Of a DNA stretch of 64,000 nt, positions 10,660 to 19,792 are shown one piece after another; positions within the stretch are counted from its first letter, which is position 1, and each line of letters starts with the position of its first letter. The notes beneath the pieces are model-generated. The model saw only the letters and a program-made list of their open reading frames with translations, made no database searches and was not told the DNA's origin. The DNA lies in assembly GCF_902806685.2 (NCBI RefSeq), contig NC_048557.2, positions 4,708,666-4,772,665 on the forward strand. The letters run 5' to 3'. This DNA is from Maniola hyperantus. Taxonomy: Eukaryota; Arthropoda; Insecta; Lepidoptera; Nymphalidae. The position numbers and the translations under genes were made by a program.

Positions 10660-11055
10660 ATTTAGGGTTCCGTACCTCAATAATAAAAAACACCTTTTCT
10701 TTTTTAATCTATTCAGGGTTCCGTACCTCAAAAAAAACAGCTAAGTGCGAGTCTGACTCGCGCATCGAGCGTTCCGTACTCGAGTATTTTTTTGGACAAT
10801 TTGCACGATAAATCAGAAATGTATAAAATAAATAAAAATCTGTTTTAGAATGTTCATGTAAAGCCCTTTCATAGATACTCTAGGTACTTGGTGGAGTTAT
10901 TTTACTTTGAAAATTGAAAATACTAACTAGTTTTTTAAGAACACGTTTTAATATTTATATAACCACAAATTCACAGTTTTCGGATTTTTTCCTTTATTGT
11001 GCTACCTCCGGACGGACGGACTGACAGACAGACAACGAAGTGATCCTATAACAAA
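10660..11055 (+). mobile_element. Repeat E with doubled leading end
   Basis: AGGGTTCCGTACCTCAA occurs twice (10668, 10717) before the E body: AAGTGCGAGTCTGACTCGCG, TTCCGTACTCGAG, ATAAATAAAAATCTGTTTTA. The body ends in a degraded GACAGACAGACAACGAAGTG. E is a non-coding dispersed element of unresolved class (SINE-like). Confidence 0.65.
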
Positions 11056-11096
11056 TCATTAATTTAGATCCCGAGTCACAACTTACAATAATAATA

Positions 11097-11232
11097 CTAG
11101 CTGATCCGCCCCGACTTCGCTTAAATGATTTTTTTGAAAAATCTTTCTTGGCAGGATGATCTCAAGTTTCTACACCCAGTAGTTTAAGCTGTACGCTGCG
11201 CTGATGTGTCAGTCAGCGAGTTTCTCTTTTTT
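11097..11232 (-). mobile_element. Family C (B-related) element
   Basis: CTAGCTGATCCGCCCCGACT at its 3' end and GAAAAATCTTTCTTGGCAGG inside. Related copies are at 53068 and 53824. It shares the CTAG terminus with A and B but has a CCGCCCCGACTTCGC hairpin. Confidence 0.5.
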
Positions 11233-11239
11233 GAAGATG

Positions 11240-11315
11240 TACTTAAAAATGTAACGGTACGGAACCCTCTCAGGGCATGAGTCGTGCTCGTACATGACTC
11301 TTTTGTTTTTTTTAT
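11240..11315 (-). mobile_element. Repeat E fragment
   Basis: GGTACGGAACCCTCTCAGGG then CATGACTCTTTTGTTTTTTT matches the E head read on the minus strand. Confidence 0.5.
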
Positions 11316-11739
11316 TTGTTGCGATTTATGTATTCGCGTCGCCGACAGGTGGCGCTGGCGATCTGTGCTCGCGATACGTGTAAACTGCCTTTCATAATTC
11401 ATTCTAACTTTTATTTTCTCGCGCACTCGACCGTAACGCAATGTGTTGTTTTTATTATCGGTGTTTTTTGCTGTATTTGTTAAATATTATCGATATGGCT
11501 AAAAATTCTGATATTCAGTACGCGTACATTTACCAAGGCGCAACACACACCTGCTGAGTGAGTTGGAGTGTTATTTTTAAAAATCAAACTCTGCTTAATT
11601 TACTTTATCATGTGTTTGAAATTGGTAAACATCTCCATCATCCATCATTGAAAGTCGGAGGAGACCTAAGGAAATCTTCTATGAGTCGCCGCCACAGTAC
11701 CGTTAAAAAGAATAACCTTAAAAATAATAGGCTGACTTA
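11316..11739. other. Unassigned sequence with a TATCGATA site
   Basis: TATCGATA at 11488-11495 overlaps a possible ATG GCT AAA AAT, but the frame closes after 20 codons. No splice donor or continuing frame was found. Confidence 0.3.
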
Positions 11740-11830
11740 AGAATAGACAAAGAATAGGCTGTCTAGCCGCGCTCCACCTTAGGCTGTTTCATCACCTACT
11801 GTCTGATGTGATTGCAATCAAGCGTCAAAT
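11740..11830 (+). mobile_element. 3' end of a Jockey-like LINE, relic
   Basis: AATAGGCTGTCTAGCCGCGC encodes NRLSSRAPP-stop, the degraded counterpart of the C-terminus at 60302-60335. The shared tail TTAGGCTGTTTCATCACCTA follows. Confidence 0.5.
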
Positions 11831-12644
11831 CAAAACCCAGGGTTTAGTTAAATTACATATATATAATGTAATACATTATAGCAATCATAATCATTTAGGC
11901 ATCGAGCGTAAAAATGTAACACAGGCATCAACAAAAGTTTCAAATTCAGTTCAGAAAAGTTTTGCATTAAAAAAGATTTAAAAGTTGCACTTTCGTAGTT
12001 TAAGGAAGCCTTCAGCGGTTTCTAAAGTTGGGGAGCTTTAAAGTGGAGATTGGAGAAAGAAAACAATACTAAACTCCGCTCTTTCGCCTACGTTTCTAAA
12101 GAATTTTCTGCTTCGAAAGATGCTAAATGGGTTTTGTATCATACAAAATATTAATTGCGATGAAAGATTAATTATTATTTTGTAAATAAAGCTTAGTTAA
12201 TAAAAAAACCAATTTTAGAACATTTCGGTCGAGTGGTATGTAGGTATGTGAAATTCGAACTAAGTCTTTTTTTAAACAACTTGAAGTATGGTTAAAGTTT
12301 ATAATATAATAAACACAAAATGAATTAAGCTTAGTTTAAGTTGTTATCAAACAGACCTCGCCTGCGCCTCGGTTCTACTTCTCTGCAGTGTGCGTTGCAC
12401 TTTAGTCTTAGGGACAAACTGGAATACTCTGCAAAATCAAATGAAATTAGTGAATTCCCACAAGGTGAAGGCCTACCTATGTCCAGTTGACTACACGAAA
12501 CTAATACCTACTGTAAAACTATTCAAACTTAAAACTATTGAAAAAATACGGTAGCCATGCAATTTATTCCATAATAGAATGCAGGTGAAAAGGTCAATAA
12601 CAAAACAAAGTAAACTTTTTGAAGAGTTAATAAAAATCAAACGA
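11831..12644. other. Unassigned AT-rich sequence
   Basis: No gene or element is recognised. 12040-12110 is slightly GC-richer without an open frame or splice sites. Confidence 0.35.
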
Positions 12645-12810
12645 AATCGCACGAGTGTATTTCTTCGGCCGGCAAACGTTCATTCAAAGTGGAGTCGAAG
12701 TTTTTCACGGCGCGGCCGAGGTGGCCAATTAGCCGCGGCTAAATGGACCTTTTGAGTTTTTATCGCCGTATCTTAGGGTTAGGGTTGTCAACCTTACTAT
12801 GTTATACTTA
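12645..12810 (+). repeat. Local repeat array, unit 1
   Basis: GGCAAACGTTCATTCAAAGT, GGCCAATTAGCCGCGGCTAA and ATCTTAGGGTTAGGGTTGTC define the unit. Units 2 and 3 follow in the same orientation. Confidence 0.8.
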
Positions 12811-12879
12811 TTCTATTACTTCAATTCAGCAGCATGATAATAAAGCAAGGTATGGATAAGCGTAGTGTGTATAAACCTA

Positions 12880-13022
12880 AAACAGTATTTCTTAGCACGG
12901 CAAACGTCAGTCGAGTCTAAATTTTTCACGGTACGCGGCCACTACGGCCAATTAGGCCGCGGCTGAATGGGCCTTTTAAGTTTTATCTCCGTATCGTAGG
13001 TTTAGGGTTGTCAGCCTTGCTA
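12880..13022 (+). repeat. Local repeat array, unit 2
   Basis: CACGGCAAACGTCAGTCGAG, GGCCAATTAGGCCGCGGCTG and GGTTTAGGGTTGTCAGCC repeat unit 1 in order at roughly 230-base spacing, with point changes and small gaps. Confidence 0.8.
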
Positions 13023-13084
13023 CAAGTTATTCTTTCTCACTATGATAATAATAATTAGAGCAAATTACCGATATGTGTATTAGT

Positions 13085-13182
13085 TTGTATTTCTTAGGAC
13101 GGCGAACGTTCATTCAAAGTCAAGTCGAGATGGCCAATTAGGCCGTGGCTAAATGGCTTGAGTTAGGGCTGTCGACTGTATT
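13085..13182 (+). repeat. Local repeat array, unit 3, shortened
   Basis: GACGGCGAACGTTCATTCAA, GGCCAATTAGGCCGTGGCTA and GAGTTAGGGCTGTCGACTG. The middle is partly deleted. It ends about 100 bases from exon 13286-13343. Confidence 0.78.
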
Positions 13183-13285
13183 GTATGACCAGGTTGTAAA
13201 TAATAACATTATAACGAAATTACTTAGGTTGCTTTGGCGCAATATATTGTACTGTACATTTGAATGTAACTAGAAAATCACTTAC

Positions 13286-13343
13286 CGGGTTTGGTTAGGG
13301 GTTGTTTGAGATCGTTGCTCGCTAGCTGAGGATTTTCTTGTAC
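13286..13343 (-). CDS. 58-nt coding exon 5 (most 3' seen) of the unidentified minus-strand gene
   Basis: The acceptor is TTAAATTCTACAG and the donor is CCCG|GTAAGTGATT, close to consensus. The exon starts in phase 0 and reads VQENPQLASN, then DLKQPLTKP, leaving one G of the next codon. It is Gln/Pro-rich and looks disordered. Because it ends in phase 1, at least one more exon must lie further left. I found no convincing one between position 1 and 13285, so the next exon is missed, very short, or outside the window. Confidence 0.7.
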
Positions 13344-13387
13344 CTGTAGAATTTAATATGATTAACCAATAGCTGGTAGTTTTTACG

Positions 13388-13693
13388 ACCTCTTACAAGT
13401 GGGAGGTTCCGGCTTCAATTCCTGGCAGGGGCAATTTGGAATTTTATATTTTCTAAATTGTCTCTGGTCTCGTGGGAGCCTTCGGCCGTGGCTATTTACC
13501 ACCCTACCAGCAAAGCCGTGTCGCCAAGCGATTTAGCGTTCCGGTAAGATACCGTGTAGAAACCGATCAGGGGTAAGTATGGGTTTATTGAAACTGCCAT
13601 ACCCGAGTTAGCCCGCTTCCACCTTAGACTGCATCATTACTTACCATCCGGTGCGATCGCGGTCAAGGGCTAACTTGTATCAGAATTTTAAAA
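13388..13693 (+). mobile_element. SINE-2 (tRNA-derived), near full length
   Basis: The B-box-like GGCTTCAATTCCTGG is degraded. The body has GGAGCCTTCGGCCGTGGCTA and CAGCAAAGCCGTGTCGCC. The tail CTTAGACTGCATCATTACTT and GGTCAAGGGCTAACTTGTAT leads to a short A tract. It sits in the intron between exons 13286 and 13871, antisense to the gene. Confidence 0.75.
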
Positions 13694-13870
13694 AAAATCT
13701 TAGCTTTCTAAGTCCAAGGGTTTGGCGTGGGCGTTTATGAGTCAGTCGATGAGTGAATCAGGACTTTTTTACTACATGAGGTATTTGTACCTTCGAAAAC
13801 TTTTTGAAATACATATAATATAACCAACATTTAACCAATCATTTTTACGTAAAATAAACTAAATATTTAC

Positions 13871-13966
13871 CCTATTGGTGAAGTGGTTGAAGATGAACTT
13901 GTTCTCCAGTTCTTTCCTCGGCGTGGCTGCTATCACCGACAGCGGTGTGGGGAGTGACTTCATTTC
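13871..13966 (-). CDS. 96-nt coding exon 4 of the unidentified minus-strand gene
   Basis: This 32-codon exon is preceded by CATTTGTGTCACCCAG and followed by AATAGG|GTAAATA. It opens EMKSLPTPLSVIAATPRK and ends with ELENKFIFNHFTNR. It is the most protein-like of the five, with a proline-bearing start, a basic turn (TPRKELENK) and an aromatic patch (FIFNHF). Both ends are phase 0. It is single copy in the window and clearly more GC-rich than its flanks. I cannot match it to a named domain. A homology search with this exon should be the quickest way to name the gene. Confidence 0.78.
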
Positions 13967-14123
13967 CTGGGTGACACAAATGTAATGTTAAACGTTACCT
14001 ACCAAAGGTTCCAAGTGTCTACCTGATATTATGTAAAGGTCTGATTAGAACTTCATTACTTCAACGTTCTTGGATCGGACTGAAATCCAAAAAGTCGACG
14101 ATTCAAATCCCACCGGTTTCGTG

Positions 14124-14540
14124 TAATTTACACGCATTAAGTTGCTAAGTGGTTAACTAAATTTTAACTTAATTTTAAGTGACATAATGCATGTAAACAG
14201 TGAACTTAGTAATAAGTTGCAAGTTAAAATTTAGTGTGCAAGTAAACAAGTAGAATAGAATTTTGTCTATTTTTCGAGTTTGACTTTGACTACAGCACGT
14301 TTGGACAGGATAAAATAGATAAATATAGTTAAAATAGATAAGATACAAGGAACAATTTCATTGTTAATTTCTTCTGTGACTTCGCTGAGCACATAAAGAA
14401 TTACAGAGTTTATTATTTCACGCACTTCGCTGTTCATCTCGGAATGAACTTGAGAGCTTTACTAAGTTACTTGTATGGATGCGTGAACACGCTTACTTAA
14501 AATGAAGTTAATTACTTGACAACTTAATACGTGTAAATAA
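14124..14540. mobile_element. Foldback MITE, about 417 bp
   Basis: The left arm AATTTACACGCATTAAGTTG pairs with the right arm CAACTTAATACGTGTAAATA. The arms extend about 45 bases with mismatches. A secondary pair (GTTAACTAAATTTTAACTT / AAGTTAAAATTTAGTG) lies inside the left half. It lies in an intron of the minus-strand gene. Confidence 0.6.
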
Positions 14541-14666
14541 GGCTTTATTGTTGTACCTTTAGTGTTGTTGTTGTCTACTCCTAGCACCAGCTTAGGCTTA
14601 GTTATAGGGGTAATGAATTGATATGAATTTCATGTACCTAGTAAATAAAATTTTAAGGAGTCTTAC

Positions 14667-14711
14667 CTTTAATATACTTTCTATTGGTGGCTGACTACTG
14701 TCGATGGCATT
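14667..14711 (-). CDS. 45-nt coding exon 3 of the unidentified minus-strand gene
   Basis: A short exon of exactly 15 codons is bounded by a strong acceptor (TTTTTTCTTACAG) and the donor AAG|GTAAGACT. In phase 0 it reads NAIDSSQPPIESILK. It follows VQSQ of the previous exon and precedes EMKSLP of the next. Its length is a multiple of three and both boundaries are phase 0, so it could be skipped without a frameshift. Its small size makes it the least certain by itself. The two good splice sites and the frame continuity on both sides support it. Confidence 0.68.
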
Positions 14712-14844
14712 CTGTAAGAAAAAATGCTATTAGTAAAATATTACCAACTCGATTGCATCTTTGCATGACAGATAGGTACCTCAAGAGTTTTATCTGGACA
14801 GTAATTAAAACTGCGAGGGTAAAATGGAACGGGTAAAAAGGTTA

Positions 14845-15039
14845 AGGTTCAAGTCCGAGATGCGCTGCAGACCGCAAACTGCAAGCGGCACCCCTAGTTT
14901 CTATGAATCTATATGCAGTTTACGGCCGTGACTGCAGGCCGCAGTGTCGCTGCGCTCGGAATCAATTTCATACAGATTCATATTAACCAGTGGTGTCACT
15001 TGCAGTTTGCGGTCTGCAGCCCGTCTTGGACTTGTACCT
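14845..15039. mobile_element. Foldback MITE, 195 bp, GC-rich arms
   Basis: The arms AGGTTCAAGTCCGAGATGCG plus CTGCAGACCGCAAACTGCAA pair with TTGCAGTTTGCGGTCTGCAG plus CGTCTTGGACTTGTACCT. The arms are about 48 bases and well matched. Confidence 0.78.
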
Positions 15040-15148
15040 ATAGGTAACTGCAACAAACAACTCCATGCTCAGGTACTACCAGCACGGTTTAACTGTACAG
15101 ATAAACCTGTGAGGTAAAGCCGGGTATGAGATTATACTTTAAGAAGGT

Positions 15149-15334
15149 ACAGTACGCGGCCGAGAATAATGTATGTACATCAGCCTTTAGAAGGAGATAG
15201 CAGATTTGTAGAGCGTTGTCCCTGTCGTTGAGACCGACAAAACGTTATATGGGTATGAGTGACAGAGACAACGCTCTACAAAGCCGAAATGTCATTGTAA
15301 AGGCCGATGTTTATTACTTTCGGCGGCGTACTGT
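15149..15334 (+). mobile_element. MITE-1, 186 bp
   Basis: ACAGTACGCGGCCGAGAATA at one end and CGGCGGCGTACTGT at the other, with core AGAGACAACGCTCTACAAAG. It abuts the family B copy that starts at 15338, four bases away. Confidence 0.78.
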
Positions 15335-15337
15335 ATA

Positions 15338-15576
15338 TCTAAATATATAAAAGGAAAAGGTGGGTGACTGACTGACTGACTGACTGACTGATCTATCAAC
15401 GCACAGCTCAAACTACTGGACCGATTGGGCTGAAATTTGGCATGCAGATAGCTATTATGACGTAGGCATCCGCTAAGAAAGGATTTTTGAAAATTCAACC
15501 CCTAAGGGGTGATAAATAGGTATAGGGGTTTAAAGTTTGTGTAGTCCACGCGTACGAAGTCGCGAGCATAAGCTAG
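15338..15576 (+). mobile_element. Helitron-like family B, complete reference copy
   Basis: Starts TCTAAATATATAAAAGGAAA, then (GACT)n, GATCTATCAACGCACAGCTC, ATTGGGCTGAAATTTGGCAT and CCACGCGTACGAAGTCGCGA. It ends CATAAGCTAG before T. The 5' flanking base is A and the 3' base is T, as expected for Helitron insertion between A and T. Confidence 0.78.
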
Positions 15577-16042
15577 TTATGTACATAAATTGAATAAAAA
15601 CACAAACATAAATAGAGTTGTAACCGCTAAACGGAAATATAAAACCGCGATAAGACGTCGTCACTTGATCATAAAAATTGAACTATTTTGCAGAAAACCG
15701 GGGAATAAAACTATTTTTACGGCAACACATTATTACTACTTAGCAAGTCAACCGATTAAGCTTTTATCCGATAGTTCATATGCTGTTGGATTAACTACTC
15801 TATCGTTATAGTCCTTCGGTTGTAATTGCCTATACAGTTATACGTTTTTACAGTACATTGATTGTTATAGGGCAAAAAGCTATTTGTTAAGCGATTTTAA
15901 TAAAACTTAACATACATAAACAAGAACTTAAATTCCAAGTACCTACTGTTCTTAAAATTACGAATAGGTAAACGTTTTGCATGTGTCAATTACACATAAT
16001 ATCGTTTGGGTCCGTTATGACCACTTCTCGGTATGACCACTT
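15577..16042. other. Unassigned sequence
   Basis: No gene or element is recognised. A 73-codon plus-strand frame at 15590-15811 has no protein-like features. Confidence 0.4.
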
Positions 16043-16232
16043 CCCGAAACGAAAAAGTAAAAGACTGACTAACTGACTGATTTATCAACGCACAGCTCAA
16101 ACTACTGGACGGATCGGGCTAAAATTTGGCATGCAGATAGCTATTATAACGATTTTTGAAAATTCAACCCCTAAGGTGGTAAAATGGGGGTTTGAAATTT
16201 GTGTAGTCCACACGGACGAAGTCGCGGGCTAG
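16043..16232 (+). mobile_element. Helitron-like family B, 5'-truncated
   Basis: Begins inside the (GACT)n region and runs through TTATCAACGCACAGCTCAAA to CACACGGACGAAGTCGCGGG and CTAG. The ATAA before CTAG is lost. Confidence 0.68.
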
Positions 16233-16242
16233 TTGGATTATA

Positions 16243-16425
16243 AATGCGAAAGATACAGTCTCTCTGTCTATCAGCTAGCTTTTCACTGCGCATCCGATTA
16301 ACCAATTTTGACGAAAGGTACAGAGATAGCTTGCATCAAGGAGATGGACTTTTGGTCCCGGAAAATCAAAAATTTCCGATGGGAATTTAAAAAAACATTA
16401 ATCCATTTGGACAAAGGGTTTTGCA
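16243..16425 (+). mobile_element. Helitron-like family A, diverged
   Basis: TTATAAATGCGAAAGATACA, GCTAGCTTTTCACTGCGCAT and TAATCCATTTGGACAAAGGG. It follows the B copy by ten bases. The 3' hairpin is destroyed. Confidence 0.6.
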
Positions 16426-17176
16426 CAAATAGATACATACTAGCAATATCTTAGTTACAATAAGTATTTTTATAGTATTTATCACGTTGATGGCCACCTT
16501 GGCCAAAAATCGGCTTTTGCCATTAAGCAAGTACACATTGTAGAATTTGCTTTTGACTAAATGGCTTGATGTTCAAATTTTGTAGAACACGTTTTTTATT
16601 CGGAATAAGCATTATAAATAGCCAGGAGAAAACCTGGCCGAAGAAGAACATCGTGGCTCATGAATGTATACCAATGTTACGAGAAAAGTACCCAATCTCT
16701 TTTCCGCGTAGCAGCTTCCAAGGTGCAGATAGCCTATAGCAGATAGGTTGGCAACCTCCGATAGGAGACGGCACTTCAAGAAGTAGAAGAAGACATTTAA
16801 CTCAATAGTACGTTGTATTACAACTTCTAGAAGCAGCATTGGTCACGCTGCCGTCCCGCGTCATGTCTGACCAGGCCTTTACAGAGTAGGAGCGTGTTAC
16901 GTGATCAGTAGCTTAGTACACAGTAATATTGTTTGGAAAACATTGTACAAGCAAGTTTCTAGGTCACGGAGGTTGCGCCCGTCTTGAAAACTAATTTTAG
17001 GTGACTATAAGTTCGGAAGTTAGCTACGAAATACTGAACCATGCCGTGCGACGCTACTAACGTACTAAATACCTACCATTACAAGTGAGGCTAATGATTT
17101 TCTATACTAATACTATAAAGAGGTAGTTAGTTTGTACCTATGTTGCATGGAGTAGGTATTCTCCGGAACTGGGTAC
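16426..17176. other. Unassigned sequence
   Basis: No element or exon is recognised in 16426-17176. The minus-strand frame at 16612-16839 lacks splice sites and familiar motifs. Confidence 0.35.
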
Positions 17177-17417
17177 TTGACTACATAAAAAATAAATTAT
17201 TTCTCAGTGGTTATTAAATAAAGGGTCTTCCAAAATACGCAAAATCTACGTCCTTTGTTAGTTTTAAGTGAAACAGCCATTTTAAATTATCGATTAAACT
17301 AAAAAAGTACGTCATTATGATGTGACGTCACATTCCAGTATTTATTAGAATATCGCATACTAAGGGCGCGTTTTGATAAAAAGTTACTGATTTGACTAGT
17401 TGTCAAATATCGTATTA
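17177..17417 (+). repeat. Dispersed repeat G, copy 2
   Basis: Matches 10216-10483 across ATTTCTCAGTGGTTATTAAA, GTCATTATGATGTGACGTCA and GTTACTGATTTGACTAGTTG. It lacks a 20-base internal segment present in copy 1. Confidence 0.78.
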
Positions 17418-17454
17418 ATGATCCGATTCTGAAAATTCTTGCACCAATAGACCC

Positions 17455-17652
17455 TCGAGTACTATCACTACCTCCGAATGTGTGTTTATTTGTTCTTAAA
17501 TCATGCAGCAACGGAGCAAGCATCAGCGTCATTTTTTGCACGAAAATAGTTAAAAATCTGGAGAGTGATACAGGCTACTTTTTATCCGGGAAAAGCAGAG
17601 TTCCTATGGGATTTTTCAAACCCTAAATCCATGCGGACGAAGTTACGGACAT
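17455..17652 (+). mobile_element. Family A', 5' end eroded
   Basis: TGTGTGTTTATTTGTTCTTA, GCAACGGAGCAAGCATCAGC, GGCTACTTTTTATCCGGGAA and CCATGCGGACGAAGTTACGG. The terminal CTAG is lost. Confidence 0.62.
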
Positions 17653-17670
17653 CATACAATATTTAATAAT

Positions 17671-17820
17671 AATAATAATAATAAATAATTTATTTATTTA
17701 GGAAGAATATGTACATTTTACAATAAGTTTAGGTGTAATCATAAACTTTAAAATTTTATCAAGGCCATTGAAAAAAGGCGCCGTATTGAGAACCTCTTTT
17801 TGCAAGTCGGTTAGAAAAAA
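17671..17820 (-). mobile_element. LINE-tail-like sequence with (TAA)n
   Basis: ATAATAATAATAATAAATAA and TTTATTTATTTAGGA, then GTATTGAGAACCTCTTTTTG and CAAGTCGGTTAG. The last part matches the fragments at 19741 and 59938. Confidence 0.4.
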
Positions 17821-18098
17821 AGATGCTTCTCTCATTTTCCTTACTAATATATTTGGCATTGTCAACGCCCGGCGGAGGCTTTCCCCGGTTTCCCATTAAG
17901 ATAGGGGGAAAATTCATAGGTGTCTCATGTTTTATTTATCTTTTAAGGCGTCTCGCAGTTATCTAATAAGAAAATAATGTTTCGCCTTTTTTTCTTAAAG
18001 TCACCTTGAGTTCGTAATAAATAAGACATTTATTTTATCCGTGACTTTGAGAAACCGTGATTTATGAGTTTTATAACTCCTCTTAGAATTATAATTTA

Positions 18099-18336
18099 CT
18101 AGCTGATGCCCGCGACTTCGTACGCGTGGAATTAGATTTTTTTAAAATCCCGTGGGAACTCTTTGATTTTCCGGGATAAAAAGCTTATGTCACTCTCCAG
18201 GTCTTTATTTATACCCATGCAAAAAATCACGTCAATCCGTTCCACCGTTGCGATGTGATTGAAGGACAAACCAACAAACGAACAAACCAGCAAACCAACA
18301 AACAAACACACTTTCGCATTTATATAAGGGTACGGA
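18099..18336 (-). mobile_element. Family A', full length
   Basis: Minus strand: TCCGTACCCTTATATAAATG to GCGGGCATCAGCTAG, with an expanded (TTTG)n-like tract (18270-18312). Confidence 0.72.
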
Positions 18337-18664
18337 TAATATAATGATACCTAAACATAACCAATGTTTTGGGTTCGCAAAAACCTTATGGTAATTTACC
18401 GGATTAAACAAATTAGGTATATTACTTAACATAATATTTTTATTATACCTACTTTGTTTTGCTTGTTTTACAAAGCATTATTATTAGACATTCACAAAAT
18501 TGTACAAGTACGAAATTAATATGGTCAACCTGTTTTCCACCGGTAAAAAAATAGCACGCGGGAAGGAAAATCGCTACCCGAAATGCACTTAATAATATCT
18601 GTTTTTAATCCATCTCACATCATTGTACTAATCTTATTTCGAGCCACGTTTATCAAAGAGAATT

Positions 18665-18820
18665 AGTCAACTTTAAAAAGAGCAACCGCCGAGTTTCTTG
18701 CTGGTTCTTCTCGGTAAGAAAGGCATTCAGAACCAGTGGTAGATGCATTTGACGATTCAAAAGTACTTGTCAAAGTTTATTTGAATAAAAATATTTCTAT
18801 TCTATTCTATCAAGAAAAGC
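18665..18820 (+). mobile_element. LINE 3' end with (TCTAT)n tail
   Basis: GCCGAGTTTCTTGCTGGTTC, GCATTCAGAACCAGTGGTAG, TGTCAAAGTTTATTTGAATA then TTCTATTCTATTCTAT. The gene body is absent, so this is a severely 5'-truncated copy. A related minus-strand scrap is at 57128-57172. Confidence 0.55.
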
Positions 18821-19099
18821 AATTTCACAAAGAAAAAACCACATTTATATGATCGCACATGACCTTCATTCAGTGGCTACTCCAAATTCAAGGGACGTCT
18901 GATTATAATATAAAAGGTCTTATTTTGAGAACGGTCAGTAGAAGGCGAAAACTGAAATAATACAAGAGATAGAGAAAGAGAATCTCCGAAATGAAAAAGA
19001 AATAATGACTAACATAAACTGAAATCAATGGAGACTATGTTTAAGTTAAATATTTACAGAATTTTAGAAATACTTTTTAATGATATTTTTTTATTTTCT

Positions 19100-19417
19100 A
19101 AAAATAAAAACCGACTTCGTTACACAAACACTAAAAATTGAAAAATAATTTAATTTATTACCGAATATATTATGTATACAAGAGTTAATATAGTTCCATT
19201 ATAATACTTTTTGGTGCCGGTGCCAATTAGCTTTAGCTGCGCGAATCGTCTAGACTTCATATTTTTATGGGACTCCACACTGGCACCTCATTGGCACCGA
19301 CCCCAAAAAATATTATTATGGAACTATATTAACTCTTGTATACATAATATATTCGGTAATAAATTAAATTATTTTTCAATTTTTAGTGTTTGTGTAACGA
19401 AGTCGGTTTTTATTTTT
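19100..19417. mobile_element. Foldback element, 318 bp, near-perfect arms
   Basis: The left arm starts AAAAATAAAAACCGACTTCG and the right arm ends CGAAGTCGGTTTTTATTTTT. They pair over about 125 bases with only a few mismatches near the 65-base loop. The ACCGACTTC motif also occurs in the adjacent element at 19438. Confidence 0.82.
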
Positions 19418-19437
19418 TTTGTAAAAATTTTTATTTC

Positions 19438-19677
19438 ACAATTTTTAGTGGCTCCATGGAATTATGCTATGACTGGTTAAAATCTACTGTTTACTAAGCT
19501 ATTACACTGATCGCGAGCAATTTACTCTTATCCGTTGAGGAGTTCCAGTATCTATCTTCGAAGATGTTCATCAGATCTTCACCAAATTGAAATGGGACCA
19601 ACTTTGAAGTATACCCTTTCAAACAAAAAAAGAATTTTCAAAATCGGTCCAGGCGTTTTTGCGTAATCGGGGAACAT

Positions 19678-19742
<65 letters not shown>

Positions 19743-19792
19743 TTCCGACGAATTGAGAACCTCCTCCTTTTTTTGAAGTCGGTTAAAAATCG
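19438..19792 (-). mobile_element. Retroelement-like sequence with a 59-base homopolymer
   Basis: Minus strand reads AACCGACTTCAAAAAAAGGA and CTCAATTCGTCGGAATC, then 59 T, then GTATGTTCCCCGATTACGCA and GTTGGTCCCATTTCAATTTG. On the plus strand the A tract is 19682-19740. A fragment of the same family is at 59938-59986. Confidence 0.55.

Noticed and set aside
11470..11560. TATCGATA followed by ATG as a gene start
   Set aside because: The frame closes after 20 codons with no donor site, and the region holds other repeat fragments.
12770..12790. Telomere-like TTAGGG
   Set aside because: Only two tandem TTAGGG-like units, inside a local repeat unit. Insect telomeres usually use TTAGG arrays.
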